A DNA stretch of 64,000 nucleotides, from positions 13,516,001 through 13,580,000 of the forward strand of contig OX485804.1 of the NCBI GenBank assembly GCA_950295325.1, written 5' to 3'. The notes beneath the pieces were generated by a model. That model searched no databases and was not told the DNA's origin. It was given only the letters and a program-made list of their open reading frames with translations. How positions within the stretch are numbered: the first letter of the stretch is position 1; every line of letters starts with the position of its first letter. This document shows, in pieces, positions 1-11,135 of this stretch. Made by a program: the position numbers and the translations under genes. Source of the DNA: Polytrichum commune (lineage: Eukaryota; Streptophyta; Polytrichopsida; Polytrichales; Polytrichaceae).

Positions 1-195
1 AACCCAGCTCCTTCATAAACCCAGCTTCTTAGCTTCTAACTAAACAAACCCAGCTCCTTCATAAACCCAGCTCCTTCATGAACCCAGCTCCTTAGCTTCT
101 AACTAAACAAACCCAGGTCCTTCATAAACCCAGCTCTTTACTTTCTAACTAAACAAACCCAGCTCCTTCATAAACCCAGCTCCTTCATGAACCCA
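1..195. repeat. Minisatellite of AACCCAGCTCCTTCAT units
   Basis: About ten imperfect copies of a 16-18 bp unit (AACCCAGCTCCTTCATA) are interleaved with a longer spacer (TTAGCTTCTAACTAAACA) that recurs three times, giving a higher-order period of roughly 60 bp. The array runs off the left edge of the window, so its full size is unknown. It is non-coding. Confidence 0.85.
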
Positions 196-2072
196 CAACT
201 TTGTAGTTGTAATCCCCAACTACCTCACTAATTATTCAAGCCCTTAACTAATCTTCCTACCTAATTTCCCTAATTCTACTAACAACCCCTTTCTAATCAC
301 ACAATTCTTCTCTAATCCTAAAATCCTAAAATCCTAGAGAGGAGAGGGGGAGAGAGAATTTCCTAACTTCACTAAGACTAACTAATCCACACAAGTATAT
401 TTTTGCACTCATCACAACATCAAGTGCTCAACTCTTAAACATGGAACTTGCAACCACGTGTATTCAAAACATGAACTTAAAGTACCACAAATTGGAATCA
501 TGAATTAACTTTAAAATCCTTCACGTCAACACTAATTCTACCAAGAGGTCAAGCCCTCTTCAAGGCTAACAAGCCTTGGCTCTCAAACTAAAAACTAAGC
601 ACACACATGTGCTCCAATATGGCTTCCCACACCCACACTTATAACTCGTGGGGTGCCTTGGAGCACAAAGGAAAGAGAGGATGAGTGAGGGAAGAATGAG
701 GGATTATATAGTAAGCTTGAGGGGGTGAGCACCCTCAAGGCTCACGATAAGCCCTTGAGATTTCCTCCTACTTAGTAGGCGCCAATCCTATCTTCTAAGC
801 CTTCCTCCCTCAAATGATCAACAAGGATCCTAATTCGAACATTTAACTAGCCTTGGCTTTCTACCTACCACACTTTACCAAACTTGGGATGCTTCAACCC
901 AAACTTAGCCTCCTTCGCTTTCCGCCGCCATAACTTTCTCCCCTTACTTTCCCAAATCGTCGCTCACCACTTAATTCAAACCACGATGCTTAACTCGTGA
1001 TTTGATTGGTGCTTTGAGAATTTGCTTATCCTCCACCTTGCATTCTTCCTTGGGCCTTCCCCATTAAGTGGCCATGATGAGGTGGTCCACTTGTGCGCTC
1101 CATGTGATCCTCCATTCATCCCAATTCGAATGCACTTGCCTCTTGAGTCACTTTGGTTGTCTCCATCCATTTGTACTAGCCTACTCACTAACTACTCAAT
1201 CCAAGTTCTCCTTACCTATCCTCATTCACTCAAATCCTTCCGAAGGTAAAAACACAATAACAACTCACATCCTAGCCTCTTACAACATGGTACTTCTAAG
1301 ACTAACATTTCACTCTTTTTATATTTTTGTGAAGTAACATGCTACTTCAAAGTGCATCAACTAACGTTTCAAGGGTCTAAGACTAAATGTGGGCACCCTT
1401 TTGGGCTCACACCTCGCGACACACACAGAGCACGATCCGCAAACGGTTAGCCTCCCCTTGGAAGGCCCAAAACACCACAATCAATGTGATGGACAGATGA
1501 TTTGTCTGTACCCTAAATATGCTAGAAGTTAAACAATCCCGTGACCAATTGTGCGGGCATTCATATGTGTACACAATATTTAGTGCAACACTCAATATAT
1601 AAAAGTGGCTAGACACTCCCAATACCCAACGCATTGTCTTATATCAAGTCGGTTCACATGTCAACCATGCTCTCATTTTGCTTACCATATCCACATGCTT
1701 GTTTGCACCCAATGTATGGTTCTTGCTTGTCCTTCGTAAATCCATCATCGAGCACTCCCCCATGTATGGGTGGAACATGTAGTGCATAAACGATACGGCG
1801 GAAGCTCCATGTGAATGTTTTCGTTCTGTCTTGCATAACTGCTTCATGGGAAGCTGCCCCTTCATGTAACCTATTTGTCATGCCCAAACTCTTCTGTGAC
1901 TGGACACAACGCGTAGGGCGCCTTTGTCTTGAATGCACACTCCCAGAGGAACAACCCATGTGTGCACCATGTAAATCCGCCCTTAAGGTATAGACACCCT
2001 ATAACCGATAACGATCCCATCACCGACAAGTAGAGTAGCTCATAAACGCGCATGGCTTTACTAGAAGTCGTT
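196..2072. other. Unassigned intergenic DNA
   Basis: No gene is supported here. Open frames are short, lack codon-like composition and match no family I recognise. The stretch contains purine-rich GAGA tracts near 335-355 and ordinary AT-rich sequence. It may hold the promoter of the gene at 2373. Confidence 0.5.
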
Positions 2073-2076
2073 ATGA

Positions 2077-2088
2077 ATATATATAAAA
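2077..2088 (+). promoter_or_regulatory. Candidate TATA box upstream of the 304-residue ORF
   Basis: ATATATATAAAA lies about 285 bp before the ATG at 2373 and is the best TATA-like match upstream of that ORF. An upstream ATG at 2299 opens a short overlapping frame, so a uORF or a 5' UTR intron is possible. The assignment rests on position only. Confidence 0.35.
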
Positions 2089-2372
2089 CGCGAGGACAAT
2101 ATGACTGTGGAGGGGAAGTTGTTTCCCATAGATATTGTCGGTCATGTGTGAAGCTATGTGTTGGTTATGGGCTTTGACCGACTTTCGCACAAAGAAATTT
2201 TACACAATCAATTTTGAAAAAAGGGTCATTATTCATGAACCTTATTTTCCTACGCACAAAAAATAACTCCTTGATATTCCAAGATATGCTATGCTGAAAT
2301 GCTTAAGTTTTCGGTTATAGGTATCTGTACCTCACATGTTGAAGCGTTATTCACACTTGTTCGTACTATTCA

Positions 2373-3287
2373 ATGCCGTGTCAGGATGCCCCTCCCAACC
2401 CGGCCAGTTCCCCCCCAGCTCCCCAGCCAACTGGGTTCGGGGAGGTCATTGCGAGAATGCAAACAGCTGAACTGCAACGCCCGTTAGGCCTCCCAATGGA
2501 AAGGAGGAGTATGGACGACGAGTTTAACAACTTAGCTTCAGATATTGATGTGTGCATGGAACGGTTCATGCAACTACAATCATTTATGACCACTGCTTTA
2601 GATAGATATAAAGGATGCCGCTTGGTTGGAATGGATGCACACATGCTTGGGAGATTGGTGGTATACAGTGCCGATATAGGGCTCACCATCCCACAAGTGG
2701 AGGCACTCCAACAACGTCTCCCAGAGTTGCACTTAATAGAGAACGATATGTGGGAAGCTACTCAAGCAATCGAGCCCCATTTAGATGACTTACTCCGCCG
2801 TGATTCAGAAGACATGTTGAACCATGTCTATGACATCACGGATGAGAACCTCCCAATCACACCATTGTTGGAAGCCTGTCATATTGCCGATCCACAGAAT
2901 GATGAAGGAGACCCAGTGGAACCCACAATGGGGGAGCGTAACATTGATTACGAGTTTTACTACTTAGCATCGCAGATCCATGACGTAACGCGCGAGTTTA
3001 TGGGACTACAGAGGACCATGACAACTGCTCTACAGAGACATACGGGCACTCTTTTGCTCGGCGATCGCATACACCGCCTTTGTATGTTGGTGTTAGCGGC
3101 AGAACACATTGGCTTTGACTCTCAACAAAAAGCCTATCTTGGGAGCAAAATACCGGACTTGGCTTACATGGAGAAAGTTACATGGGAGCAATCTCAGGAA
3201 ATCAAACCTCACTTGCCAAACATCTTTGAGTCCATGGCCAAACAGGACTCCACAATTTGCGAAAGCCAAGGCACAAATGTAGAGTAA
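2373..3287 (+). CDS. Intronless protein with a tandem ~103-residue duplication, family unknown
   Basis: This is the longest intact single-exon frame in the left part of the window (304 residues). After a Pro-rich N-terminus (residues 1-25), residues 42-144 and 186-288 are two copies of one unit. They align without any gap at a constant offset of 144 residues. Shared positions include a start like MERR/MGER, DxEFxxLAS, FMxLQ, MTTAL, and a WEaxQxIxPHL motif (127-137 against 271-281). Predicted character is helical, hydrophilic and Met/Gln-rich, with no signal peptide or membrane segment. The gap-free copies diverged mostly by substitution, which suggests selection on the protein. I do not recognise the family. 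A host gene or a transposon-derived gene are both possible, and a large fold-back element starts 0.3 kb downstream. Confidence 0.7.
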   Translation: MPCQDAPPNPASSPPAPQPTGFGEVIARMQTAELQRPLGLPMERRSMDDEFNNLASDIDVCMERFMQLQSFMTTALDRYKGCRLVGMDAHMLGRLVVYSADIGLTIPQVEALQQRLPELHLIENDMWEATQAIEPHLDDLLRRDSEDMLNHVYDITDENLPITPLLEACHIADPQNDEGDPVEPTMGERNIDYEFYYLASQIHDVTREFMGLQRTMTTALQRHTGTLLLGDRIHRLCMLVLAAEHIGFDSQQKAYLGSKIPDLAYMEKVTWEQSQEIKPHLPNIFESMAKQDSTICESQGTNVE

Positions 3288-3477
3288 TTCAAGTTATGGC
3301 ATGTTACAGGCATTTATAGCACAATATTCAATCGAGTGGACGCCTCCTAGCATAGAATTGGTGTTTCAATGAAGAGGATTGTGGGTGCAAACCTCCTGTT
3401 CTGTGACAGTCTATGCAAAAGCCCATTGGAAGCAAAGAGTATTTGTCTCGCATGGGCAGGTCCATCCAAAGTGTCCA

Positions 3478-3530
3478 CGAGTTCCCAATGAGTTCCCAAT
3501 GAGTTCCCCATGAGTTCCCCACATACATCC
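3478..3530. repeat. Short tandem GAGTTCCC(A/C)AT array
   Basis: Four near-identical 11-bp units (GAGTTCCCAAT, GAGTTCCCCAT and similar) lie between the ORF at 2373 and the fold-back element. The array is non-coding. Confidence 0.7.
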
Positions 3531-3569
3531 CAGAAGTCCCAAAATCATCCTAAAGTCCCATAATGTTTA

Positions 3570-6500
3570 ATATCGCGTTTTTTAGTCTTATAAGGCGTCA
3601 TCTCCACTCTTTGTGAGTAAGAGGTGGAGCCAACTTAGCTTCACATTGGTGGAGTGGAGTCCCATAAAAATTGGGACACACCTTTAGCTTTCTTTATTGG
3701 GAGTAGCAAATGAACTCCATTACGAGCCGTGGATAGAGCCATCTTCCCATCCAAGGGCTCCCGTCACTTAGGGTTTAGTTGGGTGGGTTGAGTTATGTTG
3801 CCACTTTCTCCGCCATTCTCCACCCCTTTGGTTGCCACCCTCTTGCTCTCTTGGCTTGTACTTTGTAGCCTCTTTATTCATGTAGTGGCAATTAGTGGTG
3901 GCACTTTAAATTGATTGTAGTGGAGTTTAAGAATTTTGAGTACCAAATTTCAAGTTTCAAAGTGGAACGCGTTGGTGAGACTTAAAGGTGCCAACCTCCC
4001 TCCCTACCTACCTATTTGTACATGTATGTGTGATTGTAAGAATAATTTGTCAAAGCAATGATGTTTGTTATGGGTGCATTCTCTTATTCAAGTGGGTTGG
4101 TCCAATCTCTTTGGGTGCAGAAGGTATTACAAGTGTATAAAAGTTTCAATGCTAATCATCTTATATCTGTACAAACTAGTTCAATTATGGTGTAAATTGA
4201 CATTTAACACTTGTTGGCCTAAAATGTTGCTAAACGCTTTAAACGTAAGATATGTGGATGTTGATCCTCTCATAGATTTGCAAACTACTTGAACTTGAAA
4301 ACCTCTAGAGGTTTAAGGGGCTAGTGCGAATTTTGTTGGTGTAGCCAATTTCAATACGTAGCCAACTTCCCCCATTAGTTTGTGTTGTGTGTGGCCACAT
4401 GTAAACTATGAATATACACATGGGGCCACTTATTATTTTATATGTGTTCACCTTATTAAAACATACATGTGGCCTTGTATTTCTTCCATGTGCAATTAGA
4501 AGTCGCCACCCGAATCAACATATAGGTTATGTGCATTCGCCAAATACTTCCTTGATTCATTTGAATGTAGCCACCTTAAACCCCACAAACAATCTTAAGC
4601 TCACCACCTTGACTGCTTCTAAAACTTAGCATGTAGTATGCCAAGCCTACTACATTTTTGAAAACAAATAAGAAGGGTTGACCACGATATTTTATACCCA
4701 CTCTAAATTTCAACCCACAATACTAGGTGTGCTCGGTGTAGTTCTCTCTGTTGATTGATCTTGACGAATACATGCATCCATGAATGAGCTTCACACTTGG
4801 ACACTAAATGTGGTGCCGGTAGTACTGCAATTGAGGCAGACACAAACCTTTGGTGGCTTCAATTGTGATGTCGTTACTGCAACTCTATGATCGGGGAGAA
4901 ACTGGCAGTTAGTTACAGATGAACTGATTGAGTTTGAGAAATAACTGGTTGAAGTTGAAGACTGCAGGAAAATTACCAATCATTTTAGAGGAACTTATTG
5001 ATAATACCCCACTTTAGTAAAGGAAAACCGAAGGATGTCAACATGTAACCGGCTGGACTTACAAACTCTAGGATCCCAACCAATTATGCATGTCCAAAAA
5101 TCTTCCTGATCACTGCTGCAAATTGGTGCCACGAAGGCCCTCAATGTGAAATTCTTGTGGTCCTCATCATGAATGAATCTTAGGGGAATATTAGGTAAGT
5201 CGTCAATATGAGTACTCATATTGACTCTCACGTGTACAGATAAGAGCACAATTCCATTTATCATCTGGAGTTGGTTGATTGGCACTCAAGTTGATTGATC
5301 CAAAAAAACTGTCAGATCATCTTCACCTTGATTCTTGAAGCACACTGGCAGGCTGAATGCCTGTTTGCAGAGATGATTGATTTTGTCTCCGGGCTACTGC
5401 CAGTAGACTTGCAATTCCCTAGTCGAAACTTGAACCTGATAACATGAAAGAAATGTTCAGGGTTGGAGTTTAATCGCACATCTGTCAAAAGTACCTGACG
5501 TTCTAAGGGCTGTCTCGAGGTTATAATTAACTGTGAAACCATAACTTGCAGCTCACGAGCTTAAATTTGCTATTTTTGAACTTGATGTTGTTGAATGACA
5601 TAGCTAGAGGGGGCATTTAAGGTAGTAGGCACACCCAAAATCAACACTAATATTGCAACATTGTCAGACAATTGAAGCCCCAAATTTATATTGATTGTGG
5701 GACACACTTTTGATCGGTTCTTATTCTTACTAATTTTTTTGGAAAGTAATAGGTTGGCCACATGGTGAGTTATGAAGCAACCAATGTGGCGAGCTTGAGA
5801 TTTGTTTGTGGAGTTTAGAGTGGCTACATTTAGATGAATTAAAGGGAGTATTGGGCAATTGCACAGAACCTATCTGTCAATTTGGGTGGCGGCTTTTAAT
5901 TATCCATGGAAAATATTCAAGGCTACGTGTATGCTTTGATAAGGTGAACAATGGCCCCACATATAAAACAATAAGAAAATAAGTGGCCCATATTCATATT
6001 TGCACTATAGATGTGGCCACACACACCACAAACTAAGGGGAAGTTGGCTACGTATTGAGATTGAACAAGCCCATTGAAGTCGGCTACAATAAAAAACTGC
6101 ACTAGCCCCTTGAACCTCTAGAGGCTTCCAACTTTAATTATTTTCCAAATGTATGAGAGGATCAACATGCGCATATCATACATTTCAAGCACTTAGCAAC
6201 ATCTTAGGCCACCAACCCTTTAAAACTTCAATGTGCACCCAAATTGAACCAATTTGCAGACATATAAGATGATCAATGTTGAAACTTCGTACACTTGAAG
6301 TACCTAGTGCATTTCTACATCCAAAACATAGGACCAATGCTCTTGAATAAGAGAATATACTCAAAATGAACATCAATTCTTACAGAGACCACTCATATAA
6401 TCATACATATGAGTATAAATAGGGAGGGACAGAGGGAGGTTTGCATTTGCATTAACATAATTGCATCCAAAGGTGCAATTGCGGTTCCAAAATATTATGT

Positions 6501-7085
6501 TACTAGTAGGTATCAGAATCTCCTACTATTCATATTCAACTCTCAATTCCACTCCTCCCTTTCATGAATCAAAAACCTCATCATAAGGGGAACTGACAAG
6601 GTTGAATTGCCTTTGGGAATATATATACCCACTAAAAGCCCCAATTGAGAATCTCCGCAAGCCACCTTCAAGCATCACCAATGTGCTCCACTCTGGAACT
6701 TGAATTTCAATCCTCAAAGTCCTTAAACTCCACTACAATCAAAACGTAGCATCATTAATCGGCACTACATGACCAAGGAGGCTACAAGGTACAAGCTACA
6801 AGAGCAAGAGGTTGGTGACCAAATGGGTGAAGAATGAACGAGAAAGTGATGAACACCACTCACCTCACTCAACTAAACCTTAGACCAAGTGAGCCTTTGG
6901 ATGGCAGGATGGGCTTCATACACGGCTCATAATGGAGCTCATTGGCTACTGCCATTAATGAAGCTTAGTGGCGGGTCCCAATTTTAAGGTGACTCCACTT
7001 TGTTCATGAGAATTTACTTGGCATCACCTCTTACCCACAAAGAGTGGAGGTGGCACCTTACAAGCCAAAAATCTTGTTTTTCTTT
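3570..7085. mobile_element. Large fold-back element with >1-kb inverted arms
   Basis: The segment 3570-4745 reappears in reverse complement at about 5615-7085. The match can be followed through many landmarks: TCTCCACTCTTTGTG at 3600 against CACAAAGAGTGGAGG at 7037; the AACTAAACC/GGTTTAGTT block at 3770 and 6873; GGCCACATG...GGGGCCAC at 4393-4425 against its inverse at 5950-6020; and CACCTTAAACCCCACAAAC at 4570 against its inverse near 5810. Arms are diverged by small indels. The 870-bp centre (4745-5615) has no recognisable transposase. Structure fits a non-autonomous fold-back or MULE-like DNA transposon. The exact ends and target duplication are not clear. Confidence 0.7.
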
Positions 7086-8219
7086 AACATGTGTATGTAA
7101 ATCAATTCAATTAACTGTAACAAATGGCTACTAGTAGCCAGGAAAAAAGGGATGACTGCATCCTATCAGATTATGAGCAGTGTAAACTAATAGTGTGTGC
7201 ATTATCAGCAGAACTTCAGAACCCCCAATCCAACTCGAATTTCATGTCACATGTACAATGTGGTCAAAAGGAAAGTACTCAGAAGACATAGGTTCCAGTG
7301 CCAATGAGCACAGATTTTTTCAATATTATGAACTAAATGGGCAATACGGCCACAAGTATGGCTGCATAACCATCCATTACAACCCACCACATCTTACAAT
7401 TCTAAACAGTGTACACTAAACTTGTGTGCTTCTATCTGCCAAAACTTCAAAACTCCTAGATCACATGTACACTGCTGGATGCTTTCTCTAAAAACACAAT
7501 CTTCGGGTCCAAATTTCAGTTGGTTGCAACAGAGATCCAGTTACTTATTAGTTTCCTCCTTTGACATACTTACTAGTGGCGCCTGATCACTCCGCTTCAC
7601 CGAATTCGATGTTCCTAGTAGCTAGCTAATGATCCAGCTAGATTCACCACCATCAAAAGAATGATCCTGCTGGATTTCACGCCTCGAATCATGAGCACAA
7701 CAATCGCCATGTGAGTATTCGTACAGGCATTTGAAATGCCAGAGTTCTGCGATCACCTCCTGCCTTGAGTGATCATGCCACGCAATGTAAACAAAACTGG
7801 TCACTCAACTGACTGGAGGGCACTCCCAACAACTCTCTCGTGCACTTTGCTCTCCTCACAAAGGACATTTCAGACATAACTTATAGTTGGCATCCATGAG
7901 CAAATTGGTTATGTCCCATAGTGGGACGAGAGTTGATGGACGTCTCACTTTTATCACAGCTCATCATTCATTCTTGTCCATTGAACCCACAACCAGTCGC
8001 TCATCCAAGTGAAGAGTAGTTCCAAACAATTTCGGTATGTTTTCCTGTCCACGCATAGAAAAACATTTCATTCATGATTTTTGGTTCTCGTCCATGTGTA
8101 GACCAATTACGCCTCATAAACAGCTCAGATAGGTGGATGTCTTGTTGTTGTCGTCGTAGTCGCAAGTCGAAATCCACTCTCCTAGTCTTGCCGGTTACGT
8201 GATATGTAATCCGTACAGC
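7086..8219. other. Intergenic DNA downstream of the first small-protein gene
   Basis: No gene is supported. The only structure seen is a 150-bp block at 7815-7965 that recurs inverted at 13215-13390 (listed separately). Confidence 0.5.
7815..7965 (-). repeat. Dispersed repeat, inverted copy of 13215-13390
   Basis: The reverse complement of this block aligns with 13215-13390 over about 150 bp. Shared strings include GACATAACC, TGCTCAT, GAAATGTCCT and AGAGTTGTTGG in the same order and spacing. The repeat lies 3' of both small-protein paralogues but in opposite orientations, so it is probably an independent mobile repeat and not part of the gene duplication. Confidence 0.6.
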
Positions 8220-8519
8220 CTAACTGGCTTGCTGACTGGGCTTCTTTTGCACTTTCTCCTTGATCCACTTGATGCCGTTGCTGGTGCCACTCTTCACCTT
8301 TTGTGCCCCAGTGGTCACCATACTCTTCGTCTTGTCCACACCCACACTCGCCGCAGCTTTCACCTTCGCCAACTTCTCCTTGCCACTCCCCTCAGCCTTT
8401 TGAGACCCGGCCCCTTCACCGCTACCATACTTGTCGTTGTACTTGTAATCCCATTGGTCTGCCCAACCCAGCCCCTGGGTGTCCGATTTCTTGTCATAAG
8501 CATCATATATCGACCCCAT
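8220..8519 (-). CDS. Small Lys/Ala-rich plant protein, paralogue 1
   Basis: A single-exon frame encodes 99 residues. The ATG at 8519 is followed by an N-terminal block (residues 4-32) containing GLGWADQWDYKYNDKY. Then comes an acidic/Gly linker, an amphipathic Lys/Ala segment with LEA-like spacing (about 48-82, including DKTKS and GAQKVKSGTS), and a C-terminal GIKWIKEKVQKK tail. There is no Cys, signal peptide or membrane helix. The protein is about 75% identical to the one at 14753-15043, and conservation at both ends with a variable linker shows real coding constraint. I recall small plant proteins with a similar WIKEK tail but cannot name a function. The character suggests a soluble, partly disordered, possibly stress-related protein (inference). 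Confidence 0.8.
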   Translation of the reverse strand: MGSIYDAYDKKSDTQGLGWADQWDYKYNDKYGSGEGAGSQKAEGSGKEKLAKVKAAASVGVDKTKSMVTTGAQKVKSGTSNGIKWIKEKVQKKPSQQAS

Positions 8520-8731
8520 ACTTATTCGTAAAACCCTCGCCTAATTTAATTTCCCCCCGAAAAAAACTTCGTCTATTACAAGTCCAACGGGCTTATACAA
8601 ATCTAGCCACAACTGTCTTGACGCTTAACCTTAACTCGCCAATACATTGGTCTAACTGTCTCTTCTAAACAAAACTATAGTTACAAAGAAATAACCATCA
8701 CAACCTGATCACAAATGTCCCAGGATTTCAC

Positions 8732-9040
8732 TCCAACTAGTCAGAAATCGTACAAAACCATCTTACGGAAGGAAGGGTGAGTGAGAGCAACGTTCTCAGG
8801 TAATCCAACCTCCTCGATCCCTTGTTAAACAAACTAATAAGTCCTGCCGCTTCTATCTTAACATTGATCTTAACTTTCTCATCAACAACAAAACTGGTGC
8901 TGGAAAACCAAGTGCCAATTGGATACAATTTCTCTGCTAGAATTTTCTACCAACTAGTCAGAAATCGTTCAAACATCAGTCAGGTCACGGAAGGTGGGTG
9001 TGCGAGTGCAATGTGTGCTCAGGTGATCCAACCCATCTAT
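8732..9040. repeat. Direct repeat upstream of paralogue 1
   Basis: A block of about 80 bp at 8732-8812 (CAACTAGTCAGAAATCGT ... CTCAGGTAATCCAACC) recurs at 8950-9035 with an offset near 219 bp. Both copies share the CAGAAATCGT, ACGGAAGG and GATCCAACC-type landmarks. The repeat sits in the 5' flank of the minus-strand gene at 8519. Confidence 0.65.
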
Positions 9041-9424
9041 CTATGTAGTGGACTTGGCGCCACTCACACACACACATTGCTTGCTTGCTTGGTGCCACTG
9101 ATGAGCACGAGATTGCCTTGGAAAGAGCTGGTTGAGTGAATTGTGTGAGAAGTGATGAGCTTCCTTCCCATCGCGGAACTCAGTGGTGGGGTCTCCGGCG
9201 AAGATCCAGAGTTTCATGGCGATTTTTCGGGCAACAATCAGTGGGGGGCGCATCTGTTGGAGCGTGGACTCCAGTGCGTTCTGGAACATCGGCCACCTTC
9301 CTGCTCAAGTTCCTCCGCGAGTTGACCGTTCAATAGCCTCGTGCCGCTGGGGCCCGCTTCGAATCGGCACTTGCATTTGAATTATTAACCACACTTATTA
9401 TTAACCACAATAATAATAACCTGA

Positions 9425-9922
9425 GGGCCACTTCACACACGAGACTGACAGCCCGTGACCAGTACACTTCAAGCACTCTCATTGGTCGAACAAGCGGAGC
9501 CGGTCCAAGTTCACTTCACACTACGCTTGAGGGACCAACGGAGTGTGTGAATGCACGATGGATGTAACGTCTACATGGATTCCTACGCGGCATTGAATGG
9601 ATCATGTTTCATGGTCACTTGGACTATTTTCAAAAACCATTTCCTGGAGGTCGGCCTAACACAAAACCCGGAGACCATGGCACTCCAAATGTTCACAACT
9701 GTTGGTTTATTCTATTTTATCATGTGTGAGGACCCACATGAATAGAAATTCATTGAAATAGCATTTCGTTGAGGGGCTTGTCACATATGACTTCAAACTA
9801 CACTAGAGGATCCGTGACCACACTACATGATTTTGGAGGTGTGTTGGGACGGCCTTCCGATACTCTCTTTTGGGCTCCCACAACTTCATGGTCACAACTC
9901 TTGGCTTGTGTGTGAAGTGGCC
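9425..9922. mobile_element. MITE-like element, copy 1
   Basis: The left end GGGCCACTTCACACACGAG and the inverse of the right end (GGCCACTTCACACACAAG) form terminal inverted repeats that extend to a GTGACCA motif about 35 bp in. The interior carries GTTTCATGGTC and GGAGACCATGG half-palindromes. A second copy with the same ends is at 44175-44763. It has no coding capacity, and I could not define a target duplication. Confidence 0.65.
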
Positions 9923-10444
9923 TCAAATTGCAAGGCTTCGAAGTTGCTTGTATCACTCTCCCACATGTAGTTGCTTGTCAGATTTGAACTGAATAGTATT
10001 TAGGTACTTTTCTTTTGGATGGTCTTTTATGCATATGGAATCACCAGTGCATAGATGATAGATCCTTGGGTGTTTGACTTGATCAATAAATAAAACTCAC
10101 CCTAGTCACCTAAATCAGTATGGAGTATATTCAAAGCAGATATAATTAAGTTGTTGGATTAATAATGAAAGTGTCCATGATTGGAATTCAATGACTTCAA
10201 ATAAAATATAAACAACATTGGGAGGACATTAAGTTCCCCCCACAAACTTTTCGGGGGAGGAATATTTGGGCAGGGCAGCTGCCCGTTCAGAAAATCAAGA
10301 TTTTTTAACCCGATTGAAAATTTTTGCCCGCCCGCCCGACTTTGAAAAAACCATTGCCCTTGCATTCTTGAAGCCACTTACCACAAATCCCATATTGCGT
10401 GCACTTCATCTTCAAGGTTCCAAATCCAATATCTATCTATCTAT
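9923..10444. other. Intergenic DNA with an (ATCT)n microsatellite
   Basis: No gene is supported. A short ATCT microsatellite (about five units) lies at 10431-10451, directly beside the palindromic element. Confidence 0.5.
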
Positions 10445-11135
10445 CTATCTACACTTTCATTGAGTAAGTAAGCAATTAATTGAGATTAAATTTTCAAAGT
10501 GAAACTGTCAATAAAGCATGAAATTTACTTGGAAGTCAAAAATATTACAAAATCCTCATTAGTACTGAGGTTATAATTTATGTGATTTACCATTGAAAGG
10601 GTCTTTGTCATTCTAAAATGGAACTAAAATTAGTGATTTGTTTTTTAATATGTTAAATATTATAGTTTAGTTAATACCTTCTACTATCACAAAGTTTTCA
10701 TACGCATTTAAAGTAATTAAGTGTGATTGAATGTAACTGAGTCTAATTAATTTTGATCAATCTTGATTAATTATAATTAAGCCCAATTAAATCAGAAAGC
10801 ATGCTTACCAAATTAATTAAGCCTAGTTAACTATAAAATGTACTTACTGGAATTAATCATGATTTACTGGAATTAACTCCAGTAAATATAATTTATAATT
10901 AATTAGGCTTAATTAATGTGGTAAGCATGTTTTTTTATTTAATTAGGCCTAATTAGGATAATCAGAATTAATTAGACTTGATTACATTCAATCACACTTA
11001 ATTAGGTTAAATGCATAGGAATACTTTGTGAAAGTAGAAGGTATTAACTAGACTTGCCTAGCAAGTTATTGGTGATTTCACTTTGAAAATGAAATCCCAA
11101 TCAATTGCTTACTTACTGAGTCAATGGAAGTGAAC
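10445..11135. repeat. AT-rich near-palindromic element
   Basis: The right half read in reverse complement matches the left half. Examples are GTTAATACCTTCTAC (10671 and inverse at 11036), AATTAAGTGTGATTGAATGTA (10715 and inverse near 10985) and AGTAAGTAAGCAATT (10463 and inverse near 11104). The centre is near 10870, where TTACTGGAATTAA forms a tight hairpin. The left arm has an extra segment of roughly 150 bp. It fits a decayed MITE or fold-back element. Confidence 0.7.

Noticed and set aside
1022-1337. Overlapping plus-strand frames of 75-89 residues
   Set aside because: Low complexity, no ATG context preference, no similarity. Treated as chance.
9041-9289. GC-rich minus-strand frame (82 residues) starting with MFQNALESTLQQMRPP, with a coding-like GDPTTEFRDGKEAH stretch
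   Set aside because: No family recognised, the upstream text needs a frameshift to continue, and the end is ordinary repeat DNA. It may be a decayed exon but was not supported enough to list.
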